Origin: Sphagnum compactum
Lineage: Eukaryota; Bryophyta; Sphagnopsida; Sphagnales
Direction of reading: 5' to 3'
Assembly (NCBI GenBank): GCA_965153455.1
Contig: OZ234503.1
Coordinates: 434,001-498,000 of the forward strand
DNA: 64,000 nt
How positions within the stretch are numbered: position 1 is the stretch's first letter; the number at the start of each line of letters is the position of its first letter. Under the pieces are notes generated by a model that did not search any database, was not told where the DNA came from, and worked only from the letters and a program-made list of their open reading frames with translations. Below are positions 12,684 through 25,262 of the stretch, piece after piece. A program made the position numbers and the translations under genes.

Positions 12684-13419
12684 AATGATATACATGAACC
12701 AAATTCCTAAACATTAAATCATAAAGAATAACTTTAAAAATCAAATGATATTTTTTCATAAGCCATATTACAACCCTATTTATACCAACCCTAACAAACA
12801 AAATCCTAGTGATATATACCCTAAACCCAAAAAATTATACAAAACATACAAATTATATAATGCAAAACAATTTTTTTTTAAAAAGAAAAAAATTTAAAAA
12901 TCAAATTTAAAAACTTTTAAACTACAAAGATTTATTCACCAAAAAAAAAACATTAATTTTTTAAAAAAGTCAAATAAATTTTGTAAAAACCAAAAGAATA
13001 GATGTGTCTTTTACCTTTGTGTGATCTCTCTAAACTAATTTTTTCCCCACTCTCTTTGAAAAAGATATAAAATGAAGTTGCACTCTTCACATATGTTTAA
13101 ACCCTAAAAATTTCCCCCAAATTTAGCCTAGTTTAAATTAATGACTATAGATTTGTGAAAAAATTATTAATTAATTTATGTGTCCAAACTTTAAACCTAA
13201 ACCATAATTCAATAGTACATATTTATAATAATTACATGAAAAAATGTATTATAATAATGTCCATTCTATAAATAAATTAAGTAAACAAAACTTAATAAAA
13301 TATGCATTATTTAAACCAAAGTGGCTGCAATTATGTCATTGTTTCCACTATAATTGTTTGTAATAACTACATATGGGGATCTATGTTCATCATCCATGAA
13401 TTAAGGCGAACTTTAATAA

Positions 13420-14035
13420 ATTGATAGGTAGGATTGGGGGGCTAAGGGGGGGGGAGGGGGGGAAGTGAATAGGTAATTAGTTAAGTATTTGGCTATGTAA
13501 AAAACATAGGTAGGTAGGTGAACATAGTGGTAGGTAGGAAGGTGGGTGCATAGGTAGTACGTATATAAGTCGGTAGTTGGGTTAGTAGGCTAGTTAGTAA
13601 GTAAAAACAAAGTTCAAGGAGTAAAGTAAATAGGTTCTAAAAGCAGGTGAGCATGTAGGTAGGCAAGTTAATAGGTAGGAAAAAAGTTACACTAACAAGG
13701 TTGCCATGTGGATAGACAAGTTAATATGTAGGAAACAAATTACCTTATAAGATGACTAAGTTTGTAAAATACTTATGTCAATAAGGTGGTTATGTATATA
13801 GTGTTGGTAAATAGTAATGTAACTAGGTCAATAAGATAGGTAGTTAGTATAATGATTAGGTCAATAAGGTATGTAATTAACAGGGTAACTAGGTTAGTAA
13901 GGTAAGTAGTTAATATAGTAGTTAGGTCAGTAGGATAATTAGTTATTAAAGTAGCTATGTGAAAAAGGGATAATTAGTAAAATATCAAAGTTGGTACAAT
14001 ATTTATGAGGGTAGGAAGGTGAGGAAGGTAGTTAT
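13420..14035 (+). repeat. Degenerate TAGGT/GGTA minisatellite
   Basis: The plus strand is dominated by variants of TAGGTAGG, GTTAGTA and AAGGTAGTTA over about 600 bases, including a G-run (GGGGGGGGGAGGGGGGG-like) near 13450. There is no coding frame. The strong strand asymmetry (G and T on plus, few C) is notable. Confidence 0.7.
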
Positions 14036-16496
14036 GTGTGAGGTCAGGTCCAAAAAAAAAACACCCAAAAAGAAGCCCCCAAAAAAAGAGTACAATGGTC
14101 AATAACGAAAAGAAATGGATTGCCATTTGACGTCGAATGAAATAACGCAGCCCATCCAGTGGACATAACGGTCAACTGGTGCATTGGTGGCTGCTAGTTC
14201 ACTCTAACCCTTTTCTGGGACTTGAGAGAGAATGGTCTTTTTAGCCAAATGCTCTTTTCTTTGGGTATTTAGACAAAAGATGCAACCTCATTAGTATAAG
14301 TACAAATCTAGGATAACTAGCTCTTCTCAATTTCCTACAAAGGTTGGGACTTGGTGAAGACAATCCTAAACTTTTCATTGACTCCCTTTGATGTAATTAA
14401 AGGCCCCACTTGATCAGAAATGCTAATAAGCAAATAAGTTTGGGAGAGAACTTTAAATTTATTTGGTGTCATTGAAACATCTTTCCTAAAGAAAGGAAGA
14501 CCAACACCTTCAATTGATGCTTCATCCCTCCTTTATACTTTCTTGAGTTGATTAATTTGTGCCCCATCCCCCTTTGTGGGTTCCTTCTAACAAAAATTGG
14601 AGTTTGTCTTAGTGTTGTGTGGCTCTTGTTTTATAAAAGAACCTTTGGTCCCAATTTTGATTCTTAAAAAAAACACAAAAAAAGAAGGTTCTTCACATAT
14701 AGTTTTGTGCTTGGTTCTTCGAATTAAAAAACCATGTAATTCCAATTCTGACACAAATTTTCAAATTCAAGATCCCTTTGGCCCAGTTGAAAATTGGGTC
14801 TCATTCCATGTAGAACATTACACACTCCCCTATGTTAAATATTGTATCAATATAAAGTTTTATATTAAATTAAAATTCAGGTTTATATAAGTATGGACTT
14901 CAACAACTAATAAAAAGTATATTTAACTCTGAAGTTGAGCCTACTTGTTGATTTTAAAGAACTTGTTCCTTTTTTCAAAAATGTTTTTTCATGGGTTCAG
15001 TTTTGGGTTTTGATTTAGCAAAAGACTAACTCCAATGTTCAATTTTTGGCCAGTTCAAACAAAAAGACTAGCAAAAGACTAATTCGTTGTTCCGTTATTG
15101 TGCCGGTTCAAACAAAAAGATGTGAGCTCTATTCCAGATCTAACCAAAAAAAAAAAAAACTATGTCCAATGCTCGATTCTTGTGTCGATTCCAACAAAAG
15201 AAAAAATGTGAGCTCAGGTCCCGGTCACAAAAACTTAACCCTAAACCCTAGTTTTAACACTGACAACACGGATACTTTCACAACACTGATTCTTACTGAG
15301 TACAGGTGATGGCCCAAACTGGTTTTAACCGTGGTACCAGCATAAGTAAGTCCGCTAGTTCACCTGAAAGGCCGTTAGTAGTGTGACAACCAAATCAGAC
15401 ACTACAGTCTCCCATGAGGTTAGTGGCAAGGTACAACGGACAACTCAGAAAAGATGACCGCCGTTTTTTTAAAGAAATTTCCCCCAATTTCGGTATCTAT
15501 CCACAATGCACATCCGGGTTTTCTTTTCTCAAATTTGTGAGGTAGGTGGACTGCTTATCATCCACAGGAGGTTTCCGCCACAAATTTGGCTAGAGGTCAC
15601 AGAGAAAAAGTAAGAGTTTTTCTCAAACCCCAATATATACATTCAAGAACTTATGGTCTTAAATAGGGCAAATTCAACTTTGTTTTGCTCAAAAATATGA
15701 CAAATTTGGGCCTTTTTTTTCCACAAAAAAACCCTTTGTACAATTCATAGCACATAGCCCCTTTTTTGTGTGCCCAAGTGAGAAAATCTCGCCACAAAAG
15801 AAAAGAAGTAACAAAAGAAACCCACACACAAAATGAGGTTCATTCACAAGAAGAATTAGCCAAATTTGGCTATAAGTAAGAAAGGAAAATAGAAAAACAA
15901 AAAAACAAGAATTCTGAAATATTTCCAGGGAGCTGCTCGCATTTCAGACAATAATAATTATTGTCTAACTTTTTTTCCTTGGAGTCTGGCGACCTTGGCG
16001 CGTCTCGTTGACCCAAAACAAAATCCTTTGTATGAGTCGTAATGGATTTTTTATTTTATTGTATTTGTTTTGTCGCCAAGTGGCAGAAACTCGCCCCAAT
16101 TCTTTTAATTTTTAAAAACGCTAACATTAATGGGGATGTCCGTGATGCTCCTCCGCTATTTCCTCGTGTCTAGTGTTTACGGACTCCCGTGGCTTCGTTG
16201 TGTACCTTTTTCTGCCAACTTTGTGCAACCGCAAAAACAAGTACAATCCCGCGTACCGAGCAATACACGAGTTCTACTTACCTCAGTTCTTCATTGGAAG
16301 ATAAGTTCGGCGAATCAAGGACACCGCTTCTTTTCTAGATTTCCCTGGAACCGGTGGCGATGAACTAGATCAGCTCGTGTAGCACACCCGGAAGTAGCAG
16401 CTGCTAGAGCACTGGATTAAGATCCACTAGCTCGATCCAGTACTAGCAAGAGATTTTAAGTACGAGGTTTGAATTTTATCCGGAACAACAACCACG
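14036..16496. other. Gene-free stretch upstream of the spacer gene
   Basis: Several A-runs are present (near 14055, 15145 and 15725). Short phrases recur, for example GGTTCAAACAAAAAGA(C/T) around 15050 and 15105. Open frames at 14597-14890 and 15046-15309 show no domain and look fortuitous. The final ~300 bp before 16497 probably holds the promoter and leader of the spacer gene. Confidence 0.4.
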
Positions 16497-17874
16497 ATGG
16501 ACGACGACCTTGAAGCTGGAGGAGGGAGGAAACTGGATGCAATATTGGGAAATGTGAATGGTGTGTCAACAATCAGAAGGACCTTTCAGGGAGACCTTGA
16601 AAGCGGAGGCGGAGGGAATATGATGAAGAAGCAGGAGGACGCAAATAATAGTATAGTGGAAGCAGATCAAGTGGAGAGGGAGATTCGGAATTTGTTGGGT
16701 TTTAGGGATGAAGTGGTGAACCATAAAACCTTGTGTAAGGTAGCGCTGGAGGAATGGCAGAATAATGCCGTCTTGTTCGGGAATCGAGTTGACAAACGGA
16801 AGAAAGAATCCCGCAACATCAGGAATGAGGTTTATCAGCTGGTAGGGTTTTTCAGTGCTTTTCAGGGTTTGCTCCTCACGGCAGTGGCGTAATCCAGTCT
16901 CTTGCACAAAAACAACCGTGCTTTTCCTCTAGCACTCTCTGCTTTCGCCACGGATCTCACTGTCCTCGGAGTTGGTCAAAAGAACATGCAAATCAGAGAG
17001 TTGAGAAAGACCATCAAGGATGAAGATCCTACACGAAAGGTACACACACATTACATTTCTCTCTATATCATAACAACCGTCTGTCTGGAGTGTTCAAGAG
17101 TGTGTGACAAATGTTGAGGAGCTGCAGCGGTAGAGTAGTTGAACCTTTTGATCAAAAGAAATGGACATTTGTTTTCAGGGCTTTGTTTGTTAGTTTGTTA
17201 TTTCACTGCTGCAGCAGAGAACTAGTGTTTGGACGTGACACATGAATTATACTTCTCAAGTGATTTGGAAAATTATGCTTGGTTTTATGCTTACTTGACT
17301 TCTAGATTTGTACCTGAGGTTTTCAAGTGTTGCTGTGTTAGAGTGGTTGAACCTTTTGATCAAAAGAAATGGAGATTTGTTTGTTTGTTGGTTTGTTCGC
17401 TTGTTTGTTGTTCACTGCTACAGGAGAGAACTAGGGTTTGGAGGTGACGCATGAATTATATTTCTCAAAAGTGCTTCAGAAAAGTATGCTTAGTTTTATG
17501 CTTACTTGGCTTCTAGATTTATACCTGAGGTTTCCAAGTATTTCTGCATGTATGTAGCTAGCTCATTGTTGACTTTGCAGATCTTAACGCTTTGAATCTA
17601 ACACAAAAATATGGTGCTGCCTTATTATTAGGTATTCCTTGCCAGGGTGCAAAAACTCAAACAAGGAATCAAATTGAGCTTTCAAAAGTGTGCCGATGAG
17701 GAAGACAAACAAGTGAAGGCTAAACACCCCAAACTTGCTGCTGCTCGCAAAGGTGGTTGTGCAACATTTTTGGGACTCTTAATATCATATGAAGCAGGGG
17801 TGGTTGTAGCAATCATTCTATTCAGTGGATTGTGTTTGGTTGCTATGAATCAAATTTTAAGCAACCCCATGTAG
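16497..17874 (+). pseudogene. Predicted three-helix membrane protein gene, one in-frame stop
   Basis: There are two exons, 16497-17039 (181 codons) and 17632-17874 (81 codons including the stop), joined in phase by a GT-AG intron. The protein would be 261 residues: an acidic, Gly-rich N-terminus, a charged helical region (about 55-110), then three hydrophobic segments: VGFFSAFQGLLLTAVA, a second in FPLALSAFATDLTVLG, and near the C-terminus VVVAIILFSGLCLVAM. It looks like an uncharacterised plant integral membrane protein; I cannot name the family. Codon 132 is TAA (16890-16892) right after the first helix, while the frame reads on cleanly for another 49 codons to the splice site. A single C-to-T change from CAA would explain it. 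It could therefore be a recent null allele, a sequencing error, or two unrelated frames, which I think unlikely. No second copy exists in the window. Confidence 0.65.
17128..17545 (+). repeat. 208-bp tandem duplication inside the spacer gene's intron
   Basis: The phrase GTTGAACCTTTTGATCAAAA starts near 17138 and again 208 bases later. The copies continue in parallel through GAGAACTAG, CATGAATTATA and TTTTATGCTTACTTG to CTGAGGTTT. The copies are diverged. Confidence 0.85.
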
Positions 17875-18357
17875 GACCATCTCTCCACTATCTCACATCC
17901 CATATCGTGCATAAGGTAATGATGCACTTCCTTCCAATTTTTCTCTGCAAAATTTTCTAGGCTTCTTGCAGGCTATGTATATCATGTTTTTGTTGTGTGG
18001 AACCCCTCCTTTAAAGTTTTCTTTTTTTCTTGGGCGGATTTGAGCTTTGTGTTGCTCAAAGATGTGTTGAAGACATTGCCATCACTACGATGCATCATCC
18101 TTAGATCTGTCATTTGCTACCTACTACAAGGGCAGTCGATAGGTTTCAAGTTTACTGTCAGGAAATTGAACAACTGTATTGGAACACCTTGTATTGCTAG
18201 GTGCTCTAGCAATCTTTATGGAGGACACCATTTTTAGTTTTAAAAATAGGTTCATTTCCAGTTGGCTTTAAAAATAAGTTTTGGCTGCTTCATTCAATTT
18301 GGTTCTGTTTGGACTTGAACTTACAATTTATAGTATTTGAATGATTGCTTTCAGTTC
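17875..18357 (+). other. Downstream of the spacer gene
   Basis: No gene is seen up to the inner edge of the right arm. An 80-codon open frame at 17995-18237 shows no recognisable feature. Confidence 0.4.
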
Positions 18358-18672
18358 ATCATGTCTTTTTACTCTAGTTTGAGATTTTGAAAAACAAATG
18401 AATGTTTTTTGAAACTTCAACCCTAGTTTTTAGGAGTCAATTCAACCAATTCTGAAAACTTCACCTTTTGGATCATATTCCATTTTTTCTTTTGTGTCTG
18501 AAGTAATTGTGTACATGTGTTTTGGGAACCAAGAGAAATAGTTGAAATACATCATATCCTCAACAGAAGTTGAGTGTATTGTGGATATCATATTGCAATC
18601 TTGCACCCAAAAATCACAATGTGAAGGAATTTTGCAAATGAAAATTGTTGTGTTAATAGCCTTGTAGAACAC

Positions 18673-21600
18673 CCACTATTAGATAGATGGGCTAGTAACT
18701 ATAGACTTCATAATTTAGGTTATTTCAAATTTCTTGTGTTAATGAGAACCTTGGATGACCCATCATTTGACAGGTCAGCTAAGTTCCAAAAATAGATAAA
18801 TCTGAAGCCTTCATTGATTTATGCTATTGTTTAAATTTATTTTGTGTTATCAACCATTTTATACAATTCTATATGTTTCATTTTATTTTTTGAGCTTGGG
18901 AGGTTTTCATCTCAGCAAATATGCTGGAATTTCATTTCTAGTGTTTTTAAATGGCGATTCACCTCATTGTTGGATGTTTTAATTTTCTTGCACAAAATAA
19001 CATGCATGGTCACTTTCTATTTAATTTAGCATCAAGGAGCTCTTGAAAAGATGTGGGATGGCCATTGTTGCTATTGAGAACACATGGTATGATGACCTCT
19101 TGATTATTTCCTCGAAAACTCCTTTTTCCCTAAAACATTATTTTTTAGTATATCTAATTAGTTGCTCCCCTCACCAACAATTGAAATTCCTTAAACCTAC
19201 ATTCACTCAAAAAAGAAAAGTTAAACATGTGCTCAACTTCCGCAAGTTCCTAATTTGGATTCGATGCTTACACCATTTAATTTGTAATTGTGCAATTTCA
19301 TACCATGCTCTGCTCATTCACACTTTTGTTTAGTTAATATCACGTTTTCATAATTGCACGAAAAATGTGATACATGATGTGTTCCAAGTGTTGCTTACAA
19401 GATATGTAAAACCCCAAATGTAAACAGCACCCTCTATCTAAGCCAATCTACAGCAATGGCTTCAGAGCCTGATTGAAATGGGGATTTTAATGACATTTTT
19501 CTGATTATGTTCCTTGAAGCACCCTAGCCAACTTCATGATTTAGTCCAACCATTGCTCTTGGTGGTGTAACACAAAGGTAGAATTTAAATATTTATGTAA
19601 TTGTTTGAATAAAATTTTGAAGACATATTATTGCATTTTTAGACACCCAATGTTGGGAGCTAGTGAACTAAGTTGAATGTAGTGGTTACTAACCATTGCC
19701 ATTCATGCATGCTAATGGTGATGGTCTTATAGTTTGTGAATGGAAATCACAATGATATGAACATAATAGTTATTATTTTGTTCATTTTGGCAGAAATGAC
19801 AAGGATTAATTTCACGATGTCACTGTGGAATTTTTCTTTACAAGAACACTCATATCTTTACGAGAACATATCCCCCTTTCTTTTGCACATCAATTCATGA
19901 AAAAAATCCATTGATTGGAACCTTCGTATTTTGTTTGAAATAATCTAGTATTGATTATGATGAAAGCTAATCTACATTCACAAAATTCAATAGATTCTGT
20001 AAATGTAGTCATATAACTTTCCTAAATGAATTTCTATAAATAGACTAATTCTTTCATAGTCACGGAAACTTCTTTGTCATTTAAACTCTGGACCCAAATA
20101 AGTGGGATATATTTGTAAAACAAATTGCTATTGCAGAATAGATTTGCAACACATGACCATACAGAATAAAATACTTAAGTAATTCTCCCCATTCACTATT
20201 CTTCATTACTAAATTCCTTCATACACTTTAAAGGTGAAAAGTGTTTGCATAGGAGAGAAGGGAATCATCTATGATCCAAAACTCTACTTTGGAATTCTAC
20301 TCCAAAGTAGAGCTTCATATTGCCAATCATTCTCAAGAATCAATGCAGTCGTCCTATGCAGCCATGTGAATTTTGAGATAATTGGTTATTGAGATAATCA
20401 ATTACTGCGGGGAGATCACCAGAAGATAATCAACTTTTCCATCCCCTATTGCAACATAAGAGCCAGAATCAAAAGCTGAAATGTAATTCATTTGCACAAA
20501 CAATCAAGAATGTTCCAGGATCGCAGCCACTGCCAATGTCAATTCTGCCATTCCTAGCCTGCATATTCTATAATGCTAGTAGTTTTGCCCAGCAAGCAGT
20601 TGCCTTGGACAATTTCTGAGACTTCTTTTGTAAGTTTGCACCTCTGCCGATGAGGTTTTGCATAAGACATTTCCATGAAGCTATTCACAACTGCACAGTC
20701 TTCAAGGTCTGTCCAAGATTCTAATGTAAGCAAGTCCTGTTTAAGGTGGTCTCTCATCATGCCTGTGACCATCACTGTTGTTCAGACTTCTCTGCACATT
20801 TTGGTTTCGGATTCGTTCTTGTTTTGTGTTCAATAGGGTTGGTTTTCCTCTTATTGATGTTTGCTGATATGTACTGACAACATCTCCATTTTGCTGAGAT
20901 GTTGCTCATATGTAAGTACTGAGAACTTCTCCAGATTGCTCATATGTAGCGTGGGTGGGAATGCAATGCTGATTGCACTATGCAGCTGGTTTTTGATGTG
21001 CCTGCAAGGCAAGTGGGGTAATCTCTAGTCTTTTTCTTTTCACATGAATTGTCTTTACCGGCTTAGACTTTAGGAAGTGGGGATTTGGCCTTGAGCTGTT
21101 GGAAACATTATACCTGTAAGTAGAATGCACAGACCTGTTTTAATCTTATACAACCCATTGAGTCACACCTACTTGCGACACCCTCATGATTTTGAGCATT
21201 ATCTTTCCACGGCGTTTTGTTTGCCTTAATGAAAGAAACATTTGCAACACCGAATTTCTATGCTACAGATCAAAGTGTTCAGCAGCTCACACTGTTCTGA
21301 AAAACCTGGTTTGCTTAGGTCTCATCTACCTGCGACCAGTACACATGGCATCGCTTCAGAAGCTTCCATAAACTGAACAGTTGCTATTTTGGAAATGCCT
21401 TGAGGACCTTGAATGGTGAAGAAAATCTTTTTTTGTGATGTAGATTGTTCACAAGTAGACTTGGTTTAATAGAGACAAAGGTAGCTGTGTGAGCCATTAT
21501 GAACCTAACATGAGGAGACTTCTTGTTGTCATCAAAAGGTGAGATACTGTAAATTGTATATCCAATCAAAAGGCAAGCAATTATAAATGAAGGCTAAATT

Positions 21601-22384
21601 TGTTGTAAGTGGGATGGAAGCAGGAATTACGTGGAATTCATAATGATGCATGAAACCTTGGTTGTGGACAAGGCTTTTCTTCTATCAAACACGTTATCTC
21701 CTTCCTTCTGAATTCCATTGCTGGGTATTGTAGTGGTATGCCCAAATTGATAGTGTCAGTCCAAAGTAGTTACTGATTTGGTTGGGTCCGTGGGAACCAC
21801 TATCCAGTTCCTGTGATCAGTTGATACTGGAATTTTTCATTGGGATTCTAATGAGGACTTGTGCAGTTGATTCTCACCTGATTCCATTCCGAATTTGCTC
21901 CTCACCAGTACTCACAGATGCCCCTTAGAACCAAGGTTGAACCTCTCAATCTGCAAAACAAACCTGGCCTTGTAGGCAACATGCCTATCTGATACAAAAA
22001 AATGGACATCACACAGAGGAATGTCTGCTTTCCCACATTGTTGAGAGATCATATCAAGATGCTTTTCAAGAATTAAGTTGTGTCTTGCTAGGAGGAGGCT
22101 TTGAAATTTGAGATGGTAATCTATATATGCCAAATACTCCTTCTCAACTCTTTTGACATTTCAAACATTCCATGATCAAAGTATTTCCATCAGAATAACC
22201 AGTCAATTATCTGCCAAAGGTATCATGGAAGAGTCACAGGGACTCCATGGTTCTTTGCAAGAGGAAATGCTACAGCTCTAATTTCACTCCACAACATATG
22301 TGCTACTATCATGACAGGCTGAGTTTACATTTATTTTCTTACATTTACGCACAGTGTTGTGAAAATTGATTCATAGCAAACTCT
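18673..22384 (-). other. Non-coding 3' portion of the right arm
   Basis: This mirrors 8638-12370. Several small open frames (for example near 19043-19333 and 21186-21371) are not preserved as matching frames with conserved codons in both arms, so none is called as a gene. Confidence 0.5.
20282..20312. repeat. Perfect short hairpin (12-bp stem, 7-nt loop), right arm
   Basis: This is the mirror of the hairpin at 10762-10792, with both stem strands unchanged. Confidence 0.75.
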
Positions 22385-22401
22385 ATGGAAGAAATGTGGA
22401 A

Positions 22402-24111
22402 TTACTTGTCCGGCTCTTCAGCTAGATTACTTGCTACAATTTCCAAGCACTCTATGTCATCTCCATTGTCATCGTGCATATCAGCAGGTGGTTTCAGAAA
22501 CAGCCCTCCCAAATCCAGTTGCGGATCAATGTTCTTACTCTCGTGTTCACCCCGTACAGTGGGTGAAGCACTCCCTTCTTTAACATGGGCAAATGAGACA
22601 AATTCACCTGTGGAATCATACCGGGCATGAATAGCCCTGAACCCAAAGGCCCTCACCTTGTTATCTGGGACCGTGTACTCAACCAAGGTTTTCTTAGTTG
22701 CCGACATCCTGAGATTTGCCCCCACAGGTGGTCCTCCAACAGGGACTACAGCGGTAATATCGGCTCCTACAGCAACGGAGTGTGAATCAACTGATTCCAG
22801 AATCACCTTCTTTGCTTGAAGGATCTCATAAATCACCCAGAGGTCTTGCCTACTGCAAATTACACGCAATTCCATTCAAGACGGTGTCACAGGTCCAATG
22901 CTCTATGCACAAAATCGCTCATGTAAAAGCACTGGTCTACTCCCACACATTACAACATAACTTTATCCCATTCTTCCACATGCACAGCCTGATTATTGAG
23001 AAGGAAAGATTTTGTGGGCATTAGAATGCTATGACATCATTCCCTGGGTATGTTGATTGGGTAAAATCTTGTGTGTGGACAGATCGAGTTGTGACCTCAC
23101 CTCTATACCAAAAGATTACAGTGATGATAGTGTACATCGTCAGGATGCACCTCTCGACCCCATCAAATGTGAAGAAACAACCACAATAATAACACCAAAC
23201 ACAAAATTTGATATCGGGAAGATCGTTTGGTAGCTCTAAATTAGAACCTCTGGATGAGAGGATGCAATAAGATCATGCTGTTATCTCATGTAGAAGTCAG
23301 GGAGCTTGCCTCTCGCCGAAACAATTGAAACGGCTTCGTTGGGACCTGTACTTGAGGAGTTCAGGAACGTCAGGCTTCCATTGTTGCTGGCCTATAATCT
23401 TCTCAAGCGCTGCCCTGTCCACACTGGCGATCTGCACACGTTGTAATTGGCATTCCAAGTGCGTGTCACCGTCGATGTCAAGATTTGCAGCATCGCCAAA
23501 GATACGCAGGCTGGATTTCACTGCAGCCCTGGACTCGACTGTGTGCTTAATATCCAGCTGCGCTCGGTCCAATTGGAATAGCTCTTCGTCATCTTCATCG
23601 CATTCTGCAGTCACCAAAACCGAACAATTAGCATCCATCGAAGGTCTTTCATTTCGAGCTCCAGTTGACAACATGTTTTGAAACACTACATCAGTTCGTT
23701 CACCCACTCGTATAGTCCAGAAAATCGAATGGTGAAGCTAAAGCAAGGCGGCAAAAGATCGTCACAACAATGTACAACTTCGGTCTCTTCAGCGATACTT
23801 ATCGACAACGCAAGTCGACTAAAGAAGAGCCGGTGAGTTTTGCAATATCCCCGAACGAGATCAGTGCATGAATCCTTACCCGTATTTGATTCGAAACGTT
23901 TGAGCCCCTCACGAAGACGATCGGCAGTCTCCTGCGATTCTTTGGAGCCCAGCTCGAACATGGAGCCAATATTGTAAAGGATGGGACTCGAGCCCCTCCC
24001 GCTCGTCTTCACCAAAACATCCAAGAGCCGAACGCTACGCTCAGACTTCAAAGGGTCCACGGCGATAGCAGCGTGCTTTTCGTAGAGGTACTTTTGCCAT
24101 GAACCAGCCAT
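22402..24111 (-). pseudogene. Unknown protein with gasdermin-N-like pattern, right copy (stop in exon 2)
   Basis: This is the mirror copy of 6919-8637, with minus-strand exons 23880-24111, 23708-23818, 23352-23604 and 22402-22852. Exon 3 is six bases shorter than in the left copy, which keeps the frame (PELLKY against PKLTNLKY region). In the model exon 2 a CAA codon has become TAA at 23799-23801, so the right copy would stop after about 83 residues. If exon 2 is not a real exon this lesion disappears. The last exon keeps an open 150-codon frame with DLWVIYEILQAKK and VPDNKVRAFGF intact. Arm-to-arm changes include both conservative and non-conservative replacements. Confidence 0.45.
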
Positions 24112-24265
24112 TTCGTGAGTGAGCACCTTGCCTCTAGAAGCTGAGCTGATGGTGGAGAGAAAGGAAAATCGTCGGAGGAAGAGTGTGGCTGCGAACGGGG
24201 ACACTGGAGAAAAACAACGGAGCGATACACCATTGAGAGAATACCAAATATATTTCAGAAGTTTC

Positions 24266-24311
24266 TACGCGTAAATCACTGGCTGTCACCGCGTAAATCA
24301 CTGGCTGTCGG
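24266..24311 (-). repeat. Short tandem duplication present only in the right arm
   Basis: The word CGCGTAAATCACTGGCTGTC occurs twice in a row, while the left arm has one copy near 6750. It lies upstream of the second gene and records a post-duplication slippage or insertion event. Confidence 0.8.
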
Positions 24312-25262
24312 TGCAATCATTCAGTGTAGTTGCTGACCGTCCACGCGCAACGCGGCCCGACATAGATGCACCTTCTGCGAAGATTTCAAGTGTAATACAT
24401 CAAGTACTTGATGGAAGAGGCACCTACCAAAACTAATTTTTGTCAATCTTCTTTGAGACAAAAGCGATTCCAGTCCCCAAATCTTCCCGTGCAGGAGACG
24501 GAAGGGTTCAAGATATGCACTTCCAATCTGTTCTCCACAACCCAACCTTACTGACACTCATCCTGTCTTTGCACGGCAATATTGTACAGGCTATCTGGAA
24601 GGAGAATAGCAGCATATCAAGATAAGTTATGTATCATAAGAAGCAATACAAAGCTCCAAGACCTCCACTGTCATGTCACACTGTTTTACATAACTTGGTG
24701 CATTCTCCAGCTTGCTTTGTTTTTCTCATGTTCGTTTTTCTCTGTCTTGCTCAGCTTAGGCTATACCGGCAATCAAATCTCAAGTGGGTTGTTTCCAAGT
24801 GAAAGTGAGAAGAACTGCGAAGTCTTCTTATTCAAGACAGTGATGCACAAGCACAACTATCATATGCTTTCATCACATTTCCTAAATACTTTCTCTACTA
24901 TGTGTGCTCTAGTCTACTGAGCTATACCCCCATTTTGCTCCATTCTGGCCATGGCATTTCCTGCTGCTCTTCATTCCTTGTAAAACTAATTGAGCACAAG
25001 ATGCCTGCAAATCCAGCTCCAAAAGGTAACATATCTTTAACAGACTGTCGCACATCTTAGCATTAACAGTGAAGCTGATCATATCTTTGTAGGGATCATT
25101 GTGCAAGATTCCCAGATCACAGCATTTTCATTCCATGAGATTCATTCTTCCCCCCTCTGTCCATTCAAGTTTTTGCTATGCCCTGCGGCTTAGCACGTTG
25201 GAATCTGGGCATTCCCCTTCATCTTCAAGAAACATTACAAAATTGGATTCGTGTCTTTGTAG

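Larger units (their letters stand above)
12684..18357. other. Single-copy spacer of the inverted duplication
   Basis: Neither strand of this block matches the rest of the window. From left to right it holds AT-rich DNA (12684-13420), a TAGG-type minisatellite (13420-14035), gene-free DNA with A-rich runs (14036-16496), a two-exon gene with one nonsense codon (16497-17874), and about 480 bp of downstream DNA. Confidence 0.7.
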
